A stretch of DNA of 51,599 bases. It comes from Bacillus sp. EB106-08-02-XG196 (GTDB lineage: Bacteria; Bacillota; Bacilli; Bacillales; Cytobacillaceae). Both the position numbers and the translations under genes were made by a program. Of the stretch, positions 32,745 to 42,077 are shown in pieces (within the stretch, counting starts at the first letter, position 1; each line of letters starts with the position of its first letter). The notes beneath the pieces were generated by a model. That model was not told where the DNA came from. It made no database searches and saw only the letters and a list, made by a program, of their open reading frames with translations. Location of the stretch: positions 1 through 51,599 of the forward strand of contig NZ_JABWSY010000027.1 of NCBI RefSeq assembly GCF_013396335.1, written 5' to 3'.

Positions 32745-34101
32745 ACAGAAGATAGTGAAGGAACATCGTTGCAATTCCAAAGTACGTGAGCAGTGAAAAA
32801 ATATCGTTAATCGTTGTAATTAATGGGCCAGAAGCGACGGCAGGGTCTATATTTAAACGGAATAAAATGAGCGGGATAATGGTGCCAGCCATGGTGCCGA
32901 TAATAAGAGTAAAGAAAAGAGAAACACCGACAACTGCGCCCAAGATAAAGCTTCCCTGCCAGATATAAGCAATGATTGAAATAAGAATGGCGCAGGTAAC
33001 GCCAATTGTCACTCCTACGCCGAGTTCGCGCAGTACTAAGCGTGCAATGACTCCTCTATCTATATCATGAGAGATAAGACCTCTTACAACAACAGCTAGT
33101 GATTGAGTTCCAGTGTTTCCGGTCATGCCAGCAATCATTGGCATGAAAAAGGCAATGGCGACGACCTGATTCAATGTATTTTCAAAACTGCTGATAATGC
33201 TCCCGGATATGAGTCCGATAAATAAAAGCAAAATAAGCCATGGAAGCCTCCTGGCAGCAGCAACAAATGTCTTTGTATCGAAGTCGATGGATTTCCCAGA
33301 GGCTGATAACTTTTCTATATCTTCATTTGCTTCCTTAATGACTACATCAATGATATCATCAACCGTTACAATACCAACCAGCACATTTTCTTCATCCACT
33401 ACGGGAATAGCTAGGAAATCGTATCGTTCCGTCATCCGGGCCACTACTTCTTGGTCGGTGGTGACGGATACCGAAATAACACGTTCATACATAATACTAT
33501 GAATTCTTTCATTGAGATCCGCCATCAGTAAATCTCGATAGGAAACGACACCAACAAGCTTTCGTTCTTCATCGACGACATACAGGTAGTTTATCGATTC
33601 AGCAAACTCCGCAAACGTTTTTAACTTATCAACAGCTTCTCTAACATTATAATAACTGCGAATCCACACAAAACGATTGGTCATCATTCTTCCTGCTGTT
33701 TCGGGTGGATAATTCATGATATCGGTAACCGCTTTGGACTCTTCTACTTTCATACCAGAGAGAAGTGACTCTTTTTTCTCTGGGGATAGTTCATCCAGGA
33801 GTAAGGCTAAGTCATCATTGTCCATTAAATCAAGGACTTTGCTGGATTTCTCTATTCCAAGTTTATTTAATACTTCAAGCTGTTCTTCCTTTTCAAGTTC
33901 CTGCATTAAATCAGCAAGGACGTCGAAATTTAAGAATAAAAGAAATCGAAGTTTATGCTTTTCAGGTAAATCCTCATAGATCTTCGCCGTGTCATATGGC
34001 TGTAATTCTTCAAGAATCGTAATAAAGTCAGCCTTTTTATTTTCCTTTAGTAATTTAATAATATGGAGAGTGATTTCATCCTGCGTCATATCTTTGATCA
34101 T
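32743..34101 (-). CDS. mgtE: Magnesium transporter MgtE
   Basis: Mg2+ channel gated by cytoplasmic Mg2+. 452 residues: MgtE N-domain of helical hairpins (about 5-130), two CBS domains (about 135-255, YLYVVDEERKLVGVVSYRDLL and FLAIPVVDEENVLVGIVTVDDIIDV), a plug helix, and five C-terminal membrane segments with MAGMTGNTGTQSLAV and the pore-lining NINDIF-type TTINDIFSLLTYFG. ATG at 34101 behind AAAGGAGCG. No M-box leader is seen upstream, so control is probably by protein gating alone. Confidence 0.96.
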   Translation of the reverse strand: MIKDMTQDEITLHIIKLLKENKKADFITILEELQPYDTAKIYEDLPEKHKLRFLLFLNFDVLADLMQELEKEEQLEVLNKLGIEKSSKVLDLMDNDDLALLLDELSPEKKESLLSGMKVEESKAVTDIMNYPPETAGRMMTNRFVWIRSYYNVREAVDKLKTFAEFAESINYLYVVDEERKLVGVVSYRDLLMADLNERIHSIMYERVISVSVTTDQEVVARMTERYDFLAIPVVDEENVLVGIVTVDDIIDVVIKEANEDIEKLSASGKSIDFDTKTFVAAARRLPWLILLLFIGLISGSIISSFENTLNQVVAIAFFMPMIAGMTGNTGTQSLAVVVRGLISHDIDRGVIARLVLRELGVGVTIGVTCAILISIIAYIWQGSFILGAVVGVSLFFTLIIGTMAGTIIPLILFRLNIDPAVASGPLITTINDIFSLLTYFGIATMFLHYLL

Positions 34102-34406
34102 TATATACGCTCCTTTCTAACGGTGCGTTTTTACACTCTATACAAGTATGCTAGAAAATGATTTGTTGATAATATGCCAATACTAGTAAGGAGTTTAAAA
34201 ATAGTATGTGTTATTTGTAAACTAATCAAGCTAACTGTTTCAAAAGTATCACAAAAACCTATAGAATTGTAAAAGAATTGAAATAAGCTATTTGTACTAT
34301 TAATGATAAAATGATGAAGGATTGATTAATATCAGTGAGCATTTTTATGTAGTACGTCTAACTCATTATCATAGATTTTATTTTTCCTGATCGGAGGAGT
34401 TTGGTT
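34102..34406. other. Divergent intergenic region mgtE / 34407 gene, no further gene seen
   Basis: About 305 nt, AT-rich. The only elements I can suggest are the minus-strand ribosome site of mgtE and an extended -10 TGATAAAAT at 34304-34312 for the rightward gene. No riboswitch, tRNA or credible small ORF was seen. Confidence 0.4.
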
Positions 34407-35183
34407 TTGAAAAAGCATCACCAAGACATACGGGATCTCGTTTATGTCCATCTAAATCAAAATGATCAGTATGTGCTGTCTTACGGTATCGAATTTGCCG
34501 AATTTGCTGCTGCTTTTTCCGGTGCTTTAAATCCGCTGCTATTATTAAAGCACCACTTTGAAGATGGTGACTTTAATATGCATACACTGCTCGAATATTG
34601 CCCGGAGGACAGAATCAAGAAGCTTGCTGCCGAAGATATATATGGCTACGGAGACTTTTGCTGGATTGACTTTGTTGAAGAGGAAGGATTAAATGAACTC
34701 ACAGGACAGGAAATAGCAGAATTGTTATATTTGGGTCACCAGAAGCAGCATTTAAAACTACCCTTTTATAATAAGCTTGGTAATCGCTTTGTTTATTTAG
34801 CACATGATGATGGTTTCTTTAATAAAACATATTATCGGAGCTTTAAGGATTTTTTTCAACTTTTAAGCCAATCACTTTCAAGTAAATTAGGAGAATTAAA
34901 GCTTGAGAAATCAATCCTTGGAATTAGGAAAAAGCGACTATATCCACCAATAAATAAGGAAATTCTCCTATCTCTGACCCCTTTTATTAAGGAAGGTATC
35001 TGTATTTCCTTAAGAGATGTGGATCATCAGCGAACCAAACTGGAAATCCCAATCTGGGTGATAGGTGATTTTGCCACTATGGATGATATGTACGAGGAGT
35101 ATGAACAAATTTCAGGTGAAAACTGCCACGCTAAAATCATCTTTGATAAAAAAACAAAAGAATGGAAGCTTACCGTAATCTAA
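34407..35183 (+). CDS. Conserved hypothetical protein, unknown function
   Basis: 258 residues, not recognised. It is soluble, rich in aromatic and acidic residues, with a leucine-rich middle and no signal peptide, membrane segment or catalytic motif that I can name. Segments such as YGYGDFCWIDFVEEEGLNELTG, shown here as GYGDFCWIDFVEE, and LAHDDGFFNKTYYRSFKDFF look conserved rather than random, and codon use resembles the neighbours. Start TTG at 34407 behind CGGAGGAG; the TTG at 34401 is too close to it. Single-gene unit between its own leader and a hairpin at 35182-35207. Confidence 0.8.
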   Translation: MKKHHQDIRDLVYVHLNQNDQYVLSYGIEFAEFAAAFSGALNPLLLLKHHFEDGDFNMHTLLEYCPEDRIKKLAAEDIYGYGDFCWIDFVEEEGLNELTGQEIAELLYLGHQKQHLKLPFYNKLGNRFVYLAHDDGFFNKTYYRSFKDFFQLLSQSLSSKLGELKLEKSILGIRKKRLYPPINKEILLSLTPFIKEGICISLRDVDHQRTKLEIPIWVIGDFATMDDMYEEYEQISGENCHAKIIFDKKTKEWKLTVI

Positions 35184-35212
35184 TCTCTCCATTTCAGTGG
35201 GGAGATTTTGTT
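35182..35212 (+). terminator. Terminator after the 34407 gene
   Basis: 8-9-bp stem AATCTCTCC / GGGGAGATT (one G-U), followed by TTTGTTTG. Confidence 0.65.
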
Positions 35213-35312
35213 TGTGTAAGTAATAATAGGAAGTTTTTAACCAAGCTGTAGGTTTCATAAAATAATAAAAGTGATAAAATAAAATCGTGAAATGCGAAAA
35301 TGGAGGTTTACT

Positions 35313-36395
35313 ATGAAAACAAAAATTGGTTTATTGTACGGGGGTAAATCCGCTGAACATAAAGTTTCCTTACAAACAGCTCTTGCGGTAATTAAAGCAC
35401 TGGATCTTGAAAAATATGAAATACATCCGATTTACATAAATGTAGAAGGTCAGTGGATCAAGGGACCACAGCTTACTGCGCCTGTAGAAAACGTAAAAGC
35501 ATTAGAATTTTCAAATGAAAATCAGTTAACCCCTTTATCATTAGCACCATCTCTCTTTCCGAACAGCGAACAAACTGAAAACGAACCCTTAGATGTAATC
35601 TTCCCACTGCTGCACGGACCGAATGGTGAGGATGGAACAGTACAAGGATTATTGGAATTATTAAACCTTCCGTATGTCGGTAACGGTGTTTTAGCTTCTT
35701 CGGCAGGAATGGATAAAGTAATGATGAAAAATGTATTTGCTCAAGCAGGGTTGGCACAGGTGAATTATGTTGCTTTTATTAGAACGGAATGGGAAAAGGC
35801 GAAAGAGTCTGTTTATACCAAAGTGGAAGAAAAACTAGGTTACCCTTGCTTTGTAAAACCAGCGAACCTAGGTTCAAGTGTCGGTATCAGTAAATGTACA
35901 AACCGAACAGAACTTGAAGAAGCATTTGTGGAAGCATTCCAATTTGATCGTAAAGTGATCATTGAAGAGGGTGTTGTAGCCCGTGAAATTGAAGTGGGTA
36001 TCCTTGGGAATGACGAACCAAAGTGCTCTGTGGCCGGTGAAATTGTTCCAAAGAAGGATTTTTATGATTATAAAGCGAAATATGAAGATGGTGATACTGC
36101 ATTAATCATTCCGGCAGATGTTTCTGAGGAAGAGTATCAACAAATAAAAGAAATGGCCATTCAAGCCTTTAAAGCGCTAGATTGCTCAGGACTTGTTCGT
36201 GCTGACTTCTTCTTAACAAAAGACGGTAAAGCATTAATTAATGAAGTGAATACGATGCCTGGTTTCACGCCTTTCAGCATGTTCCCTTTGTTATGGAAAC
36301 ATACAGGTGTTGAATATCCACAATTGATTGAAACCTTAGTGAATCTTGCAAAAGAACGACACGCAGAAAAACAAAACATAAAATACACTTTCTAA
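35313..36395 (+). CDS. ddl: D-alanine--D-alanine ligase
   Basis: Joins two D-Ala with ATP for peptidoglycan precursors. 360 residues; N-terminal ligase domain starting KTKIGLLYGGKSAEHKVS, ATP-grasp domain with CFVKPANLGSSVGISK and the metal/substrate segment INEVNTMPGF near the C-terminus. ATG at 35313 behind ATGGAGG; the ATG at 35292 precedes that ribosome site and is rejected. First gene of ddl-murF, with alr about 9 kb downstream supplying D-Ala. Confidence 0.96.
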   Translation: MKTKIGLLYGGKSAEHKVSLQTALAVIKALDLEKYEIHPIYINVEGQWIKGPQLTAPVENVKALEFSNENQLTPLSLAPSLFPNSEQTENEPLDVIFPLLHGPNGEDGTVQGLLELLNLPYVGNGVLASSAGMDKVMMKNVFAQAGLAQVNYVAFIRTEWEKAKESVYTKVEEKLGYPCFVKPANLGSSVGISKCTNRTELEEAFVEAFQFDRKVIIEEGVVAREIEVGILGNDEPKCSVAGEIVPKKDFYDYKAKYEDGDTALIIPADVSEEEYQQIKEMAIQAFKALDCSGLVRADFFLTKDGKALINEVNTMPGFTPFSMFPLLWKHTGVEYPQLIETLVNLAKERHAEKQNIKYTF

Positions 36396-36400
36396 GAATT

Positions 36401-36428
36401 GACACGGCTTGGTGCCGTGTCTTTATTT
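36401..36428 (+). terminator. Short hairpin between ddl and murF
   Basis: Perfect 8-bp stem GACACGGC / GCCGTGTC with a 5-nt loop then TTTATTT. It could terminate partially or attenuate murF. Confidence 0.55.
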
Positions 36429-36455
36429 AAAGTCATAACTAACTGGAGGTTTATA

Positions 36456-37835
36456 ATGATTAAAAGAAACCTAAAGCAAATATCAGAAATGATAGCTGTT
36501 AAAAATGATATTACCTCATTTGTCGAGATAGAAATTACGGGTGTTTCCATTGATTCTAGAAAAATTGAACCAGGTAATTTGTTTATTCCTTTTAAAGGGG
36601 AAAGCTCGGATGGTCATAAATTTGTAGAGGAAGCACTTAAAAAGGGTGCAGGTGCTGCTCTGTGGCAAAATGATGTCCCAAACCCACCAACACACTTACC
36701 AATCCTTATTGTTGAAGATTGCTTAGCTGCCTTGCAGGAATTAGCGAGAGAATATCGCAAACAATTACCAGTGAAAGTGGTAGGAATTACCGGAAGTAAT
36801 GGAAAAACAACGACAAAGGATATGACAGCATCCCTCTTATCCACCACCTATAAAGTACAAAAAACAGAAGGAAATTATAATAACCATATTGGACTGCCTC
36901 TTACCGTTTTAGGTTTGGATGAGGATACTGAAATTGCCGTATTAGAGATGGGAATGAGTGGAAGAGGAGAAATAGAATTTCTCACAAAACTTGCTTCTCC
37001 GGATGCAGTTGTAATTACAAATATTGGAGAATCACATCTTCTTGATCTTGGGTCTAGAGAAGGAATTGCCGAAGCTAAACTTGAAATCTTGCAAGGTTTA
37101 AAAGAGGGGGGATTGGCCGTCCTTCATGGCGATGAACCACTTCTAATGGACAGAATAAATAAATATAAGATGAATGTTAACGTTCTAACATTTGGAAGAA
37201 ATAACAGGAATGATTTTTATCCTACAGAAGTCATACAGTTAGAACAAGGCAATAGGTTTACTATCAATGAGTCCTCAGAAAACTTCGAACTTCCTGTGTT
37301 AGGAACTCATAATATATTAAACGCACTTGCTGCAATGATCATTGCTCAACACTTTGATGTATCATTTAGTAAAATGAATGAAGGCTTAGCGAACGTTAAA
37401 CTTACCAATATGAGGATGGAGATCGTCGAGGGGAGTCATGGTGAAAAGATTATCAACGACGCCTATAATGCTAGCCCTACCTCGATGACGGCCGCAATTG
37501 AACTGGTTTCAAACCTTAAGGGTTATCAAAAAATCATTCTAGTTCTCGGTGATATGCTTGAATTAGGTCCTCAGGAAGAACAGTACCATCAGCAAATTGG
37601 TGAAGGATTGAATCCCGGTAAAATAGATTTGGTCTTTACCTTTGGAAAATTATCAGAACACATTGCTGAAGGAGCACGTTCCACTATAGGAAAACACAGA
37701 GTTTTTTCCTATAGTGACAAGAATGAGCTAATTAAAGTGTTAAAGCAGCATGTTACTAACGAATCATTAGTCTTGGTAAAGGCCTCAAGAGGAATGAAGT
37801 TAGAAGAAATCGTAACAGCATTACAGAAAAAGTAA
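36456..37835 (+). CDS. murF: UDP-N-acetylmuramoyl-tripeptide--D-alanyl-D-alanine ligase
   Basis: Adds the D-Ala-D-Ala made by Ddl to the cytoplasmic muropeptide. 459 residues with N-terminal Mur ligase domain, ATP loop GITGSNGKTTTKD (about 110-122), central EMGMSGRGEIEFL segment and the C-terminal INDAYNASPTSM region. ATG at 36456 with CTGGAGG; an upstream in-frame TTG has none. Directly follows ddl. Confidence 0.96.
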   Translation: MIKRNLKQISEMIAVKNDITSFVEIEITGVSIDSRKIEPGNLFIPFKGESSDGHKFVEEALKKGAGAALWQNDVPNPPTHLPILIVEDCLAALQELAREYRKQLPVKVVGITGSNGKTTTKDMTASLLSTTYKVQKTEGNYNNHIGLPLTVLGLDEDTEIAVLEMGMSGRGEIEFLTKLASPDAVVITNIGESHLLDLGSREGIAEAKLEILQGLKEGGLAVLHGDEPLLMDRINKYKMNVNVLTFGRNNRNDFYPTEVIQLEQGNRFTINESSENFELPVLGTHNILNALAAMIIAQHFDVSFSKMNEGLANVKLTNMRMEIVEGSHGEKIINDAYNASPTSMTAAIELVSNLKGYQKIILVLGDMLELGPQEEQYHQQIGEGLNPGKIDLVFTFGKLSEHIAEGARSTIGKHRVFSYSDKNELIKVLKQHVTNESLVLVKASRGMKLEEIVTALQKK

Positions 37836-37927
37836 GGATTTAATTCCAAAAATAAGATTGTATGCGAAAAACCGTTAATGGAAAACTAAAGAAAAATATT
37901 CTTCAAAATAAAGCAGGTGAAGAGAAC

Positions 37928-38617
37928 ATGATTGGCTGTTTATGTATTCATGGCTTTACAGGGGCGCCATATGAAGTAGAGCCTCTTGCTGAGTATTTAA
38001 CGAAGCATACAGACTGGATATTCAGTGTTCCGACTCTTCCTGGTCATGGCGAAAATCTTTCCCTAAAAGGTGTCCACTATCAACAGTGGATCGAACATGC
38101 AGAGACCGAATTAAAGAAATTAATTGCTACCTGTGATCAGGTCTATGTAATAGGGTTTTCCATGGGGGGGATGATTGCAAGTCTTTTGGCTGCAAAGCAC
38201 CCTGTGGACAAGCTTGTACTACTTAGTGCAGCTGCATATTATTTAAATCCAAAACAAATGGCAAGTGATATTAAGTCAATGATTTTGGATTCTTTAAAAG
38301 GAAACTTAGGAAATAATGAATTTTTTCAGCGATATAAAAGAAAAATAAAAGCAACTCCCATAAAAGCGACTTTACAATTTCGCAGGCTTGTCTCTTATAT
38401 CAAACCACTTCTCCCTCAAGTAGAAGTGCCGACATTGATTGCACAGGGAGAATGTGACGGAATCGTCCCTCCTAAAAGTGCTGAATACTTATACCGGACT
38501 ATTAGTGCAAAAACAAAAAGACTTACGTATATCAAGGATTCTAGCCATCATATTTGTCACTGTGAGGAAAAAGAGGCCCTATTTTCTCAGGTGTATGAAT
38601 TTTTGATGGATCGGTAA
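37928..38617 (+). CDS. Alpha/beta hydrolase, carboxylesterase/monoacylglycerol-lipase-like
   Basis: Serine hydrolase of the Est30 type, 229 residues. Oxyanion/strand motif CLCIHGFTGAP at 4-14, nucleophile S78 in GFSMGG, acid D177 in GECDGIVPP, and the catalytic His in SSHHICH (207/208). ATG at 37928 follows GCAGGTGAAG; an in-frame ATG at 37862 has no ribosome site. It lies between murF and cshA and is followed by a terminator. Substrate unknown; short-chain esters or monoacylglycerols are typical. Confidence 0.85.
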   Translation: MIGCLCIHGFTGAPYEVEPLAEYLTKHTDWIFSVPTLPGHGENLSLKGVHYQQWIEHAETELKKLIATCDQVYVIGFSMGGMIASLLAAKHPVDKLVLLSAAAYYLNPKQMASDIKSMILDSLKGNLGNNEFFQRYKRKIKATPIKATLQFRRLVSYIKPLLPQVEVPTLIAQGECDGIVPPKSAEYLYRTISAKTKRLTYIKDSSHHICHCEEKEALFSQVYEFLMDR

Positions 38618-38713
38618 TGCTTATATGGGAACCGTAAGTAAACCGCATTAATTGCAATTAACATCTTAAAGTGTTATGATAATCAGCAACGTGTCTAAAG
38701 AACGATGAATAAA

Positions 38714-38746
38714 GGGCATACTCCTTGAAGGAGAATGTCTTTTTTT
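38714..38746 (+). terminator. Terminator downstream of the hydrolase gene
   Basis: About 11-bp stem GGGCATACTCC / GGAGAATGTCT (one mismatch, G-U pairs) with a TTGAA loop, followed by seven T. Confidence 0.8.
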
Positions 38747-38770
38747 GGTAAAATATAGATGTTACCTACT

Positions 38771-38901
38771 TGCGGCATTTTGATGCGTGTCTAGCTGCAG
38801 CGCCTAGGGGCTCGACCGCTTCAGTCCAACGCTGGAGTCAAAAGTGACTTCACCGTCAGGCCCTACAACGCTTTTCGCCCCTAAGCAAGACGCTTTCCGC
38901 A
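38771..38901. repeat. Interspersed structured repeat element (Bacillus type)
   Basis: GC-rich block in an AT-rich gap. The core GTCTAGCTGCAGCGCCTAG (38790-38808) matches, from memory, a repeat scattered through many Bacillus-group genomes. It folds end to end: TGCGG (38771-38775) with CCGCA (38897-38901), TAGGGGC (38805-38811) with GCCCCTA (38877-38883), and an inner hairpin AGTCA-AAAG-TGACT. Not coding in any frame I trust. Confidence 0.65.
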
Positions 38902-38972
38902 TTTCTGAGTATCGGGCGAAAATATTCAGCACTTTAAAAATATTTTCACATAGATGAAGGAGAATGAAAACA

Positions 38973-40466
38973 TTGACAAAGTTTGAAGATTTAGGTCTAA
39001 GTCAGGCCACTTTAGAAGCTGTCCTCAAAATGGGTTTTGAGGAAGCAACACCAATCCAGGCAGAAACAATTCCAATGGGGCTTGCAAACAAGGATTTGAT
39101 CGGGCAGGCTCAAACAGGAACTGGTAAAACAGCTGCATTTGGAATTCCTTTAGTTGAAAAGGTTGATGTAACCAAGGATGCCATCCAAGGAATCATCATT
39201 GCACCAACGCGTGAGCTTGCAATCCAAGTATCAGAAGAGCTTTATAAAATCGGTTCAGGAAAAAGAGTCCGCGTTCTATCCATTTACGGCGGACAGGACA
39301 TCAGCCGCCAAATCCGTTCATTAAAGAAGTTTCCACATATTATTGTTGGTACTCCTGGACGTGTATTGGATCATATCAACAGAAAAACAATGCGCTTAGA
39401 TACAGTTAATACTGTAATCCTTGACGAAGCAGATGAAATGTTAAATATGGGATTCATTGAAGACATTGAAACCATTCTTGCTTCTACACCGGCAGAGCGT
39501 CAAACTTTACTTTTCTCAGCAACAATGCCAGCTCCGATTCAAAGAATGGCAGAAAAGTTTATGAAAGACCCTCAAATTGTACGTGTCAAGATGAAGGAAA
39601 TGACTGTACCAGCGATTGAACAATTCTATCTTGAAGTGATGGAAAAGAATAAATTTGATGTCTTAACAAGACTTCTTGATATTCAATCACCAGAGTTAGC
39701 GATTATTTTTGGACGGACGAAACGCCGTGTTGACGAATTATCTGAAGCATTAACCTTAAGAGGTTACACTGCTGAGGGAATTCACGGAGATTTAACGCAG
39801 GCGAAACGGATGCAGGTCCTTCGGAAATTTAAAGAAGGAACCATTGATGTATTAGTGGCAACGGACGTGGCAGCAAGGGGTCTAGATATCTCTGGCGTAA
39901 CCCATGTTTACAACTTTGATATTCCACAAGATCCTGAAAGTTATGTCCACCGAATTGGACGTACAGGACGTGCTGGTAAATCAGGTATGGCACTTACATT
40001 TATCACTCCACGTGAAAAGTCTTACCTATCTGTATTAGAAAGAACAACGAAACGCAAGATGGAGAGAATGACTGCTCCAACACTTGATGAAGCGTTAGAA
40101 GGTCAACAACGTGCAGTTGTCGATAAAATTGTGCAGACGATTGAAGGAAACAATCTTCAATATTATAAGAGAGCGGCTAATGAATTACTTGAAGAAAATG
40201 ACGCTTCAACTGTCATTGCAGCTGTTTTGAAAATGTTAACAAAAGAACCAGATACCACTCCTGTGAAGTTAACGGAAGAATCACCGGTTCATCATAAGAG
40301 AGATAGAAAACCACAAGACCGTGACCGTAGAAGAAGAGATGACAATAGAAGCTATAATTCTTCACGCGGCGGCGAACGTGGTGACCGCGATCGTAAAAAG
40401 GCACCTGCTAAGCCAAGAACAGGTGAAAAGCGCACATCAGGAAAACCAAGAAGCTTTAACAGATAA
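38973..40466 (+). CDS. cshA: DEAD-box RNA helicase CshA
   Basis: ATP-dependent RNA helicase of the degradosome and cold adaptation. 497 residues: Q motif ATPIQAETIP, motif I AQTGTGKT, PTRELA, DEAD box LDEADEM, SAT motif LFSATMP, and HRIGRTGRAG in the second RecA domain. A C-terminal basic, Arg-rich tail (about 425-497) binds RNA. The TTG at 38973 is chosen because AAGGAG at 38957-38962 lies 10 nt away and the protein then starts MTKFEDLGLS, like other CshA proteins. An ATG at 38964 is only 1 nt from that site. Confidence 0.93.
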   Translation: MTKFEDLGLSQATLEAVLKMGFEEATPIQAETIPMGLANKDLIGQAQTGTGKTAAFGIPLVEKVDVTKDAIQGIIIAPTRELAIQVSEELYKIGSGKRVRVLSIYGGQDISRQIRSLKKFPHIIVGTPGRVLDHINRKTMRLDTVNTVILDEADEMLNMGFIEDIETILASTPAERQTLLFSATMPAPIQRMAEKFMKDPQIVRVKMKEMTVPAIEQFYLEVMEKNKFDVLTRLLDIQSPELAIIFGRTKRRVDELSEALTLRGYTAEGIHGDLTQAKRMQVLRKFKEGTIDVLVATDVAARGLDISGVTHVYNFDIPQDPESYVHRIGRTGRAGKSGMALTFITPREKSYLSVLERTTKRKMERMTAPTLDEALEGQQRAVVDKIVQTIEGNNLQYYKRAANELLEENDASTVIAAVLKMLTKEPDTTPVKLTEESPVHHKRDRKPQDRDRRRRDDNRSYNSSRGGERGDRDRKKAPAKPRTGEKRTSGKPRSFNR

Positions 40467-40473
40467 TAAAGAT

Positions 40474-40509
40474 AGAGAGCATGGACTTAATGTCCATTGC
40501 TCTCTTTTT
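40474..40509 (+). terminator. Terminator of cshA
   Basis: 13-bp stem with one bulged T, AGAGAGCATGGAC / GTCCATTGCTCTCT, loop TTAAT, followed by five T. Confidence 0.9.
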
Positions 40510-40568
40510 ATTTTAACGGGGTGTTTAATGGGAACATTAATGGTAATAGCCTGTTAGGAGTGATGAGG

Positions 40569-41531
40569 ATGATTGTTAAACTTGGATATGTGGCGATGAG
40601 TGTTGAGCTTCAAAATGCATCACCATCCCAAACGATGACGTTTGCACAATTTAGCAAGATAACGGACCGTGAAGCAGCGATTCAAAAGCTGGAGCGGATT
40701 GCTGAATCAAATATAGATAATTGTTTAAGGTTATTAAAACACAATGCCGGAAATCAAATTCATTTCTTTCGTTTAAGCTCCCGTCTAATCCCGCTGGCGA
40801 ATCATGAGGAGCTGCTTGATTGGGATTATATGAAGCCACTGAAGGAATCATTAAAAAAAATAGGTGACTACCTTAACCAGTACCCAATGCGAATTGATTT
40901 TCACCCCGACCATTTTGTTGTCCTAAATACGCCAAACAAAGAAATACTCTCTAATGCATTAAAGACACTTGTGATGCATATGAAATTGCTTAAGGGGATG
41001 AAGATTGATACAGAACATCGTTGTGTACTGCATGTAGGCGGCGGCTATGAGAATAAGGAAAAGGCACTTGAACAATTTATTCATAACTGGGGATATATTC
41101 AGCCAGCTATTCAAAAAATGATTATGCTTGAAAACGATGATACCACTTTCACGGTAAAAGAGACGCTATACCTTTGCGAGAAGTTAGGGATTCCAATGGT
41201 ATTTGATTACCACCACCATTTGGCAAATCATGAAGTGGAGGAGTGGCAGGAAGACTGGGAACGAATTGTTAACACCTGGAGGACATCACCACTACCGGTA
41301 AAAATGCATATATCAAGTCCCCGTTCAGAGAAGGAATACCGAGCTCATGCTGATTTTGTTGATCCGGATATGTTTTTGAACTTCATAAATAAAATGAAGG
41401 GCAGTGTTCCTGAGATCCATTGTATGATAGAAGCCAAACAAAAGGATGCAGCTCTCTTTCGCCTGATGGAGGATTTGCAAGGCAGGAAAGGAATTAAGCC
41501 AATAGATCAATCTAGTTTTGTTGTTGAATAA
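40569..41531 (+). CDS. uvsE: UV damage DNA endonuclease UvsE
   Basis: Nicks DNA 5' of UV photoproducts; TIM-barrel UVDE family. 320 residues starting MIVKLGYVAMSVELQNASPS, with the metal-site segments MRIDFHPDHFVV, CVLHVGGGY, MLENDDTTF, VFDYHHH and IEAKQKD. The ATG at 40569 matches the B. subtilis N-terminus and is preceded by AGGAGTGATGAGG; upstream ATG codons at 40563 and 40497 fit less well. In B. subtilis the enzyme is linked to spore DNA repair. Single gene after the cshA terminator. Confidence 0.92.
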   Translation: MIVKLGYVAMSVELQNASPSQTMTFAQFSKITDREAAIQKLERIAESNIDNCLRLLKHNAGNQIHFFRLSSRLIPLANHEELLDWDYMKPLKESLKKIGDYLNQYPMRIDFHPDHFVVLNTPNKEILSNALKTLVMHMKLLKGMKIDTEHRCVLHVGGGYENKEKALEQFIHNWGYIQPAIQKMIMLENDDTTFTVKETLYLCEKLGIPMVFDYHHHLANHEVEEWQEDWERIVNTWRTSPLPVKMHISSPRSEKEYRAHADFVDPDMFLNFINKMKGSVPEIHCMIEAKQKDAALFRLMEDLQGRKGIKPIDQSSFVVE

Positions 41532-41597
41532 CGTTGATGTTTCCTTCCTGATTACCATGTATACTTAAGTGAAGGCATAGTGAATAGGAGGGGCAGT

Positions 41598-42077
41598 ATG
41601 ATACTAGAGCCGCAAAAACGAATATCTGCAAAGGCATTAACGGTTTGGAAAATTTCAGGTGCGATAAAGATTGTCATAAGCTGGATTCTGGCAGGTGTTG
41701 CTATTTTTCTAATACATATCTTTAAAGGACCATTTTGGATATCAGTTTTATTAATCGGAATCGAACTTATTTCTACTTATTTATTCATATTTTTATTGCC
41801 GTCAATAAAGTGGCGACGCTGGCGGTATGAGGTTAGGGATGAGGAAATTGAACTTCAAGAAGGTATTTTTATCGTAAAGCGGACATTAATTCCGATGATT
41901 CGTGTTCAGCATGTTGATACGGTACAGGGACCTATTTTACGTAAATATCAATTAGCCTCTGTTATTATTAATACCGCTGCAACTTCACATGAAATTCCTG
42001 CATTAGAAGAAAGTGAAGCAGAAGAATTAAGGCACTTTATTTCTACTCTTGCAAGGGTGGCGGTTGAAGATGTTTGA
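41598..42077 (+). CDS. ydbS: PH-domain membrane protein YdbS
   Basis: 159 residues, equal to B. subtilis YdbS. Two N-terminal membrane segments (about 22-42, 45-66) and one bacterial PH-like domain bPH_2 (about 70-145) with RYEVRDEEIELQEGIFIVKRT. ATG at 41598 behind AGGAGGGG; a GTG at 41580 precedes that site. The next gene overlaps by 8 nt. In B. subtilis ydbST belongs to the SigW regulon and affects bacteriocin resistance, but no TGAAAC-N16-CGTA is visible here. Confidence 0.88.
   Translation: MILEPQKRISAKALTVWKISGAIKIVISWILAGVAIFLIHIFKGPFWISVLLIGIELISTYLFIFLLPSIKWRRWRYEVRDEEIELQEGIFIVKRTLIPMIRVQHVDTVQGPILRKYQLASVIINTAATSHEIPALEESEAEELRHFISTLARVAVEDV

Larger units (their letters stand above)
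38618..38972. other. 355-nt leader region of cshA
   Basis: Contains a terminator hairpin at 38714-38746, then a GC-rich structured repeat element at 38771-38901, then an AT-rich stretch before the cshA ribosome site. No small ORF supported. Confidence 0.6.

Noticed and set aside
34102..34406. Possible M-box magnesium riboswitch upstream of mgtE
   Set aside because: None of the conserved M-box segments can be seen and the leader is AT-rich and unstructured.
38964..38972. ATG at 38964 as the cshA start
   Set aside because: Only 1 nt separates it from AAGGAG; the TTG at 38973 has better spacing and aligns with family N-termini. It remains possible.
41532..41597. SigW promoter for ydbST, as in B. 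subtilis
   Set aside because: No TGAAAC with CGTA at 16-nt spacing; only a TGTA and weak SigA-like boxes.
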